Positions 59,869 through 64,000 of a stretch of 64,000 nucleotides of DNA are shown here, piece by piece. Under the pieces are notes generated by a model. That model did not search any database, was not told where the DNA came from, and saw only the letters and a program-made list of their open reading frames with translations. Numbering within the stretch: position 1 is the first letter of the stretch; each line of letters starts with the position of its first letter. Source of the stretch: G963677085 sp963677085 (GTDB lineage Bacteria > Planctomycetota > Planctomycetia > Pirellulales > Thermoguttaceae); assembly GCA_963677085.2 (NCBI GenBank), contig CAXXFH010000004.1, positions 2,542,001 through 2,606,000 of the forward strand. Direction: 5' to 3'. The position numbers and the translations under genes are program-made.

Positions 59869-60975
59869 ATGACGCCGAGCAGAAGAACTTTGCGAAGTCG
59901 GAAGTCGGAAGTCGGAGGTCGGAACTTGTTCCGACGCTGCCGTTCCGACTTCCGCGTTCCGACCTCCGACTTGCGCGGCGTGACGCTCATCGAGCTGTTG
60001 GTCGTGATGGCCATCTTCGCCATCCTGGCGGCGATTGCCGTGCCGATGATCCAACCGGCACTCGAGTCGCGGCGCGCCCGAGAGGCGGCCCGGGCCGTGA
60101 GCGTCTACCTCGGCTCCGCCCGCAACCGCGCCATGGAAACCGGCCGCCCCTGCGGCGTGATAATCCGGAGGATGGAAGCCGAAGGCAACGCCTGCATGGT
60201 TCTCGAACAGGCCGAGGTGCCGGTGCCCTACGGGGGTGATGCCACAGACTCGGTCGCTACGATTCAAGCAACTGCGCCGGTGAGTGGGTATGTAACAGTT
60301 CAAGCCGAAGTGTTTTCCCTCAGTAGCACCTCAACTCCCAAGGATGCCGCGTTCACACAGACGTTGGTCAACCCGGGCGACCTGATCCAGTTCAACAACC
60401 AGGGCCCGCTCTACGAGATCACAAATGTGGGTGCAAGTTCCATCACGGCTCAGGTGGACGTCAGCGACGGCAAGCTCGTCCCCTGGCCGACAGCAACGCA
60501 GTCATCTCCCGTCCCCTACAAGGTCTATCGCCAGCCGACCAAGTCGGCCGCCGTGCCGATGCAGTTGCCGGCCACGGCAGTCATCGACCTTGCCTACTCG
60601 GGCACCAGCCCTTTCACTGCGGTCAACACACTGACGCAGACGCAGTTCCCCGGTGATGTCACAATCATGTTCTCGCCCAACGGCTCAATGCACGAGGTCC
60701 GTTGGTCCAACGGCAGCATCTCGGTGCTCAGTCCGTTGTATCTCCTCGTCGGCCGGCGGGAACAGGTGGGGGTCAACCCGAGCGGCGCTACGATGACCAA
60801 CGAAGACGAGATGGCCAACTGGCAGATCCTTTCCAACTTCTGGGTCGGGATCAACACGCAGACGGGCATGGTCACCACGGCCGAGGTGGCACCACCGACG
60901 TCGACCACCCTGGCTGATGCCGTCGAAGAGTCGCGCGAGTTTGCCGCCGAAGCCCAAAGCATGGGAGGACGCTAG
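59869..60975 (+). CDS. Minor pseudopilin, GspH-like
   Basis: 368 residues. The start at 59869 lies one base after the previous stop. The class III signal is LRG|VTLIELLVVMAIFAIL: Gly-1, Val+1, Glu5, then a helix typical of GspH/FimT ('LAAIAVPMIQPALESRRAREAARAVSVYL'). The 37-residue leader is formed by an inverted array of AAGTCGG and CCGACTT heptamers, giving 'LRSRKSEVGG...RSDFRVPTSDLRG'. The globular domain is about twice the usual GspH size. In type II secretion GspH is a minor pseudopilin below the tip. Confidence 0.8.
   Translation: MTPSRRTLRSRKSEVGGRNLFRRCRSDFRVPTSDLRGVTLIELLVVMAIFAILAAIAVPMIQPALESRRAREAARAVSVYLGSARNRAMETGRPCGVIIRRMEAEGNACMVLEQAEVPVPYGGDATDSVATIQATAPVSGYVTVQAEVFSLSSTSTPKDAAFTQTLVNPGDLIQFNNQGPLYEITNVGASSITAQVDVSDGKLVPWPTATQSSPVPYKVYRQPTKSAAVPMQLPATAVIDLAYSGTSPFTAVNTLTQTQFPGDVTIMFSPNGSMHEVRWSNGSISVLSPLYLLVGRREQVGVNPSGATMTNEDEMANWQILSNFWVGINTQTGMVTTAEVAPPTSTTLADAVEESREFAAEAQSMGGR
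59895..59971. repeat. Inverted heptamer arrays in the GspH-like leader
   Basis: Four units AAGTCGG/AGGTCGG (59895-59922) and, after a 10-bp gap, CCGACTT/CCGCGTT/CCGACCT/CCGACTT units in complementary orientation. Together they could form a long hairpin just at the translation start. Confidence 0.85.
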
Positions 60976-60976
60976 G

Positions 60977-62194
60977 ATGCCATACCGGGTTCAGCGATCA
61001 GGGATTTACAATTTGGGATTTGGGATTTGGGATTTCGGATTTCGGAGTCGGGCCGCTGACGGCTTCGCCCGTCCGCTTTCCGCTTTCCGCCTCCCACATC
61101 TTTCCCATCATAAATCCCAAATCATAAATCCCAAATCGCGTCGTGGCGGCGTGAGTCTGTTGGAGGTGTTGATTTCGATGTTCGTGCTCACGGTGGGCCT
61201 GTTGGGCCTGGCGGCGATGATCCCCGTGGGCCGCTACGCCATGACCCAAACCACCATCGCCGACCGCGCCGGCACCTGCGGCCGCGCCGCCATGCACGAA
61301 GTCAAGGTGCGGGAGATGATGGATTATCAGTATTGGCGGTTATCCGACGGCACGCAGTGGCTCGACGCTACGGATACCAGCACCGACTGTTTCGCCATCG
61401 ACCCCTTGGGGATAACCTCGCCGCATAGCCTTACGTCGAACGTCGGAACTTTCAGCGTGGATGGCTCGTCGACCGCCGGTCCGCTATCGCGTCGAAACCT
61501 CGGGCTGGAAGACGCCAGTGGCAACATCGTGGCCATGACGGGCATTCAGGCCGATTCGCTGTTCTACTGGCCCGACCAATTATTGTTCGACAACACCCGT
61601 GACGATGCACGTGCCCGACGCATCGTCACGGGCAACGGCGGCTCCGGCATCACAGGGCCCTATCCCGTATTGTCGGGCGAAAGCCATTCGTTCACCGGCA
61701 CCATTGTCCCGCAGATCGAGGCCGATTTTTCTTGGTTCCTCACCGTGCAGCCCTCGCCGGCCGAAGCCACGTTGACCATGGCGGAAAAACGCTACTACAC
61801 GGTTTCCGTGGTCACCTGTTTCAAACGCGGTTTCACCACCGGCAGCGAAGTATTTGCAGCCATTACCGCCGGCAATTTCGTCGGCGGCATCGGCGGTTGC
61901 ATGGTGACGTTCGATACGACGAACTACAACCCACCGGGCGACGACGACGAAACGGCCGCCTTGACCACGGTCGACAGCCTTCGCTCGGGCCGTTGGGTGG
62001 CGCTGTGTTATGTCAGCGGCAGTCATTGTGTGCGTTGTTCGTGGTACCGGGTGGCAAACACGGGCGCCGACGACACAGTCCGACGGCTTACCTTGGAAGG
62101 CCCCGACTGGACGAGCAGCAGTCTGCCGAACCGCCTGATCATCGTCGACGGCGTCGTCGGTGTTTACACGACGATGGTCGAGGTCAGTCAGTAG
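60977..62194 (+). CDS. Minor pseudopilin, GspI/PilV-like
   Basis: 405 residues from ATG 60977 with GGGAGG upstream, immediately after the previous stop codon. The class III site SRRGG|VSLLEVLISMFVLTVGLLGLAAM is at residue 58, with a helix typical of GspI/PilV. The leader is again repeat-derived: GATTTGG heptamers give 'YNLGFGIWDFGF', CGCTTTC heptamers give 'PLSAFRL' and AAATCCC heptamers give 'HKSQIINPKS'. The mature domain is very large for GspI (about 350 residues). It may join GspJ and GspK in the tip complex. Confidence 0.8.
   Translation: MPYRVQRSGIYNLGFGIWDFGFRSRAADGFARPLSAFRLPHLSHHKSQIINPKSRRGGVSLLEVLISMFVLTVGLLGLAAMIPVGRYAMTQTTIADRAGTCGRAAMHEVKVREMMDYQYWRLSDGTQWLDATDTSTDCFAIDPLGITSPHSLTSNVGTFSVDGSSTAGPLSRRNLGLEDASGNIVAMTGIQADSLFYWPDQLLFDNTRDDARARRIVTGNGGSGITGPYPVLSGESHSFTGTIVPQIEADFSWFLTVQPSPAEATLTMAEKRYYTVSVVTCFKRGFTTGSEVFAAITAGNFVGGIGGCMVTFDTTNYNPPGDDDETAALTTVDSLRSGRWVALCYVSGSHCVRCSWYRVANTGADDTVRRLTLEGPDWTSSSLPNRLIIVDGVVGVYTTMVEVSQ
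61008..61138. repeat. Heptamer arrays in the GspI-like leader
   Basis: GATTTGG/GATTTCG units (61008-61050), CGCTTTC units (61070-61083) and AAATCCC/AAATCAT units (61108-61138). The first and last arrays are reverse complements, so they can pair. All are inside the coding frame. Confidence 0.85.
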
Positions 62195-62198
62195 GCCA

Positions 62199-62335
62199 AA
62201 GCGGAAGGCTTTGACGAAAGCGGAAAGTAGAAAGCGGAGAGTGGAAGATTGGAGGCAGTAGGGCGAAGCTGCCCGCGACCCAAATCCGAAATCATAAATC
62301 CCCAGTCCCTAACCCCTAACCCCTAGTCCCTACCC
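62199..62335. repeat. Intergenic heptamer arrays before the GspK-like gene
   Basis: After the stop at 62194 come AAAGCGG-type units (62199-62250), then AAATCCG, AAATCAT, AAATCCC, CAGTCCC, TAACCCC, TAACCCC, TAGTCCC (62284-62332), which end three bases before ATG 62336. There is no Shine-Dalgarno sequence. Confidence 0.8.
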
Positions 62336-64000
62336 ATGAACCGACGCATTCGACGCACCCGACGTTTTCAGCGCGACGCCCGGCGTGGCGTGTTATTGTT
62401 GGTCATCTTGGGCCTGTTAGCGATGTTTGCCTTGGTGGCGGTGGCGTTTGTGGTAATCACGAGCCAAGCCCAACGGGCGGCGAAGCAGACCCAACGGGTA
62501 GACGAGCAATACGACCCGCCCGAGGAAACCCTCCACCAGGCCGCGTTGCAACTCTTCCGCGGCAGCACCAGTCCCGGCTCGGCCATGGGACCGCATAGCT
62601 TGCTGGAGGATATGTATGGCAAGTCGGTCGAGGGGACCATGGCGGCCAGCTTGCCCGTGACCCGCCCGAACGACGCCACGGCAACCGCGCTCAACAGCGA
62701 TCCGGTCTGGGAAGTCAACATCACCGACATCCTTGGCGGCGTCCCGAGCGAGTTCGACACCGCTTACCAGTGCGTCGGATCGGTGTTGACGATGACCAGC
62801 GGCGACGCGGCAGGCGAGAGTACGCGGATCGTGGGCTACAACCCGGCGACGTCGCGCGTGCAGATTGTGCCGTTGAAAAGCGGAATCATCCCCGCCGCGG
62901 GCGACGAGTACGTGGTCAACGCCATGCCGTTTTCCGGGTTGGGGTTTGGGTACAACGCGGGTACTGGTGACATGGATAAGGTTGATCCGGCCACCGGCAA
63001 AAATTTGGCCTTCTTGCCGGGCGCGGACGACAACCTTGACCCCGATGGCGGTGCCAACGAAGACTACGACGCGGTCGACTTCCAGAACATGGCCCTGGCT
63101 GCCCAGATCAAGCATCCAGACCCGACCGATCCAACCATTTCTCGACTTGCTACTATCCCCTCGTTCCATCGACCGTCGTTGATTCAGTATCATGCCGGAG
63201 GCGGAGCGTGGACATCGATGTCTCTGGATTTACTTCGCAAGAGCATGCTTCGCCCGATCGGTGCGGAATACGGCGCTTCAGCCGACCACCCAGATTTCAC
63301 CGGCAGCAATCCAGACTTCGATCCAACATGGGACGGTGTTTACGACGACAGTGATGGCGACGGCCAGTGTGACCACGCCTGGGACGTCGACAACGACGGC
63401 GACGGAGTGGCCGACGGCATTTGGCTCGACCTGGGTCTGCCCGTACGAAGCACGGCCGACGGACGCCTCTACAAACCGCTGGTGTCGTTCCTCTGCGTCG
63501 ACCTCGATGGGCGGTTGAATCTGAATGCTCATGGGTGTTGGGATCAGGCGACGGCTGCCTATGATGGTGATGCCAACGCGTCGACGGAATCGCTACCTTC
63601 GTATCCCGGCGGCTCAATTTTCGCCACCATGTTCGCCGGCAGTACGGCGACTGCTGGTTTGTCACGTGGCCTTGGTTATGGTCCGGCGGAAATCAATCTT
63701 CGCCCTCTGTTCGACGATTCTGGTGCACCCTACGATCTGTACCAACAACTTCTCGGCGGTAACACCACCGTGAGTCTGACTGGCCGCAACGGCTATGGTG
63801 CGAGTATCGCGAACGCGCCACCGGGAATGTTCGTCGGATCGGAACCGGCGAGCGTGAACCAGCATAGTGATCTTCCAGGCGATTATTCCACCGACACGAC
63901 CTTCAACTCCTATGGTAGTCCACCCGACTTTTCCGGTCGCATGGCGGTGGGTCTTGATCTGCGCGGACAGCCGATCTACACGGCTCTTAGCGCGAACTGG
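62336..64000 (+). CDS. GspK-like pseudopilin (partial, cut by window end)
   Basis: 555 codons are seen and the frame is open at the window end. The N-terminus is very basic (RRIRRTRRFQRDARRG), then |VLLLVILGLLAMFALVAVAFVVI. The position +5 residue is Val, not Glu, which is the hallmark of GspK, the tip pseudopilin of type II secretion. The domain that follows has Asp-rich segments such as 'DDSDGDGQCDHAWDVDNDGDGVADG', which look like calcium-binding loops, and GspK is known to bind calcium. It is much larger than known GspK proteins (about 320 residues). It starts right after a heptamer array without a ribosome binding site. Confidence 0.7.
   Translation, partial: MNRRIRRTRRFQRDARRGVLLLVILGLLAMFALVAVAFVVITSQAQRAAKQTQRVDEQYDPPEETLHQAALQLFRGSTSPGSAMGPHSLLEDMYGKSVEGTMAASLPVTRPNDATATALNSDPVWEVNITDILGGVPSEFDTAYQCVGSVLTMTSGDAAGESTRIVGYNPATSRVQIVPLKSGIIPAAGDEYVVNAMPFSGLGFGYNAGTGDMDKVDPATGKNLAFLPGADDNLDPDGGANEDYDAVDFQNMALAAQIKHPDPTDPTISRLATIPSFHRPSLIQYHAGGGAWTSMSLDLLRKSMLRPIGAEYGASADHPDFTGSNPDFDPTWDGVYDDSDGDGQCDHAWDVDNDGDGVADGIWLDLGLPVRSTADGRLYKPLVSFLCVDLDGRLNLNAHGCWDQATAAYDGDANASTESLPSYPGGSIFATMFAGSTATAGLSRGLGYGPAEINLRPLFDDSGAPYDLYQQLLGGNTTVSLTGRNGYGASIANAPPGMFVGSEPASVNQHSDLPGDYSTDTTFNSYGSPPDFSGRMAVGLDLRGQPIYTALSANW

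Overview
The window looks like the chromosome of a planctomycete, most probably of the Pirellulales. I infer this from the gene repertoire: a PEP-CTERM/DNRLRE secreted protein, a signal-peptide sulfatase with a Cys-x-Pro-Ser-Arg active site, tandem sialate O-acetylesterases, an inverse-autotransporter adhesin, pseudopilins with large globular domains, and many dispersed palindromic and heptanucleotide repeats. The DNA is GC-rich except in the middle. No rRNA, tRNA or CRISPR array was recognised.

Layout. 0.3-1.6 kb: a FliL-like membrane protein and a lipoprotein. 1.8-3.2 kb: glnA. 4.0-5.4 kb: a secreted DNRLRE/PEP-CTERM protein. 5.5-9.5 kb: a stand-alone receiver and two tandem sialate O-acetylesterase-like genes. 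9.7-13.3 kb: an MFS transporter, a TauE/SafE permease and ATP sulfurylase. 13.8-16.1 kb: gmd and a DUF4405-like membrane protein. 16.3-17.9 kb: an orphan GspJ/PilW-like pseudopilin. 18.6-24.8 kb: a macro-domain protein, leuS, a double-SH3 protein and a CYTH protein. 25.1-26.8 kb: three Hsp20 genes behind a textbook sigma-54 promoter. 27.3-29.3 kb: transketolase. 29.6-30.7 kb: an exported protein of unknown function.

30.7-43 kb is an island-like stretch of visibly lower GC. It holds a tightly packed surface-glycan operon: rfbA, a WecE-like aminotransferase, WbqC, a GT2 glycosyltransferase, a methyltransferase, a NeuD-like acyltransferase, a glycosidase-like propeller, a second methyltransferase and a DUF6044-like membrane protein. 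Two same-orientation copies of a decayed element of about 110 bp bracket it, and a third methyltransferase and a RadC/JAMM gene follow. 43-45.6 kb carries a sulfatase, a small membrane protein and an OmpH/Skp-like lipoprotein.

46.4-64 kb is an envelope and filament locus: a 1,396-residue inverse-autotransporter adhesin, then gspE/pilB, pilT, a second gspE/pilB, gspF/pilC and pseudopilins resembling GspG, an unassigned type, GspH, GspI and GspK (the last cut by the window end). Together with the GspJ-like gene at 16-18 kb this is a near-complete type IV pilus/type II secretion pseudopilin set.

The most unusual signal is a set of short tandem heptanucleotide repeats, reminiscent of cyanobacterial STRR elements. 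They abut gene ends, replace the Shine-Dalgarno region of two genes, and are read in frame as the unusually long N-terminal leaders of four pseudopilins. The second notable signal is the sigma-54 promoter with two upstream dyads in front of the Hsp20 cluster.
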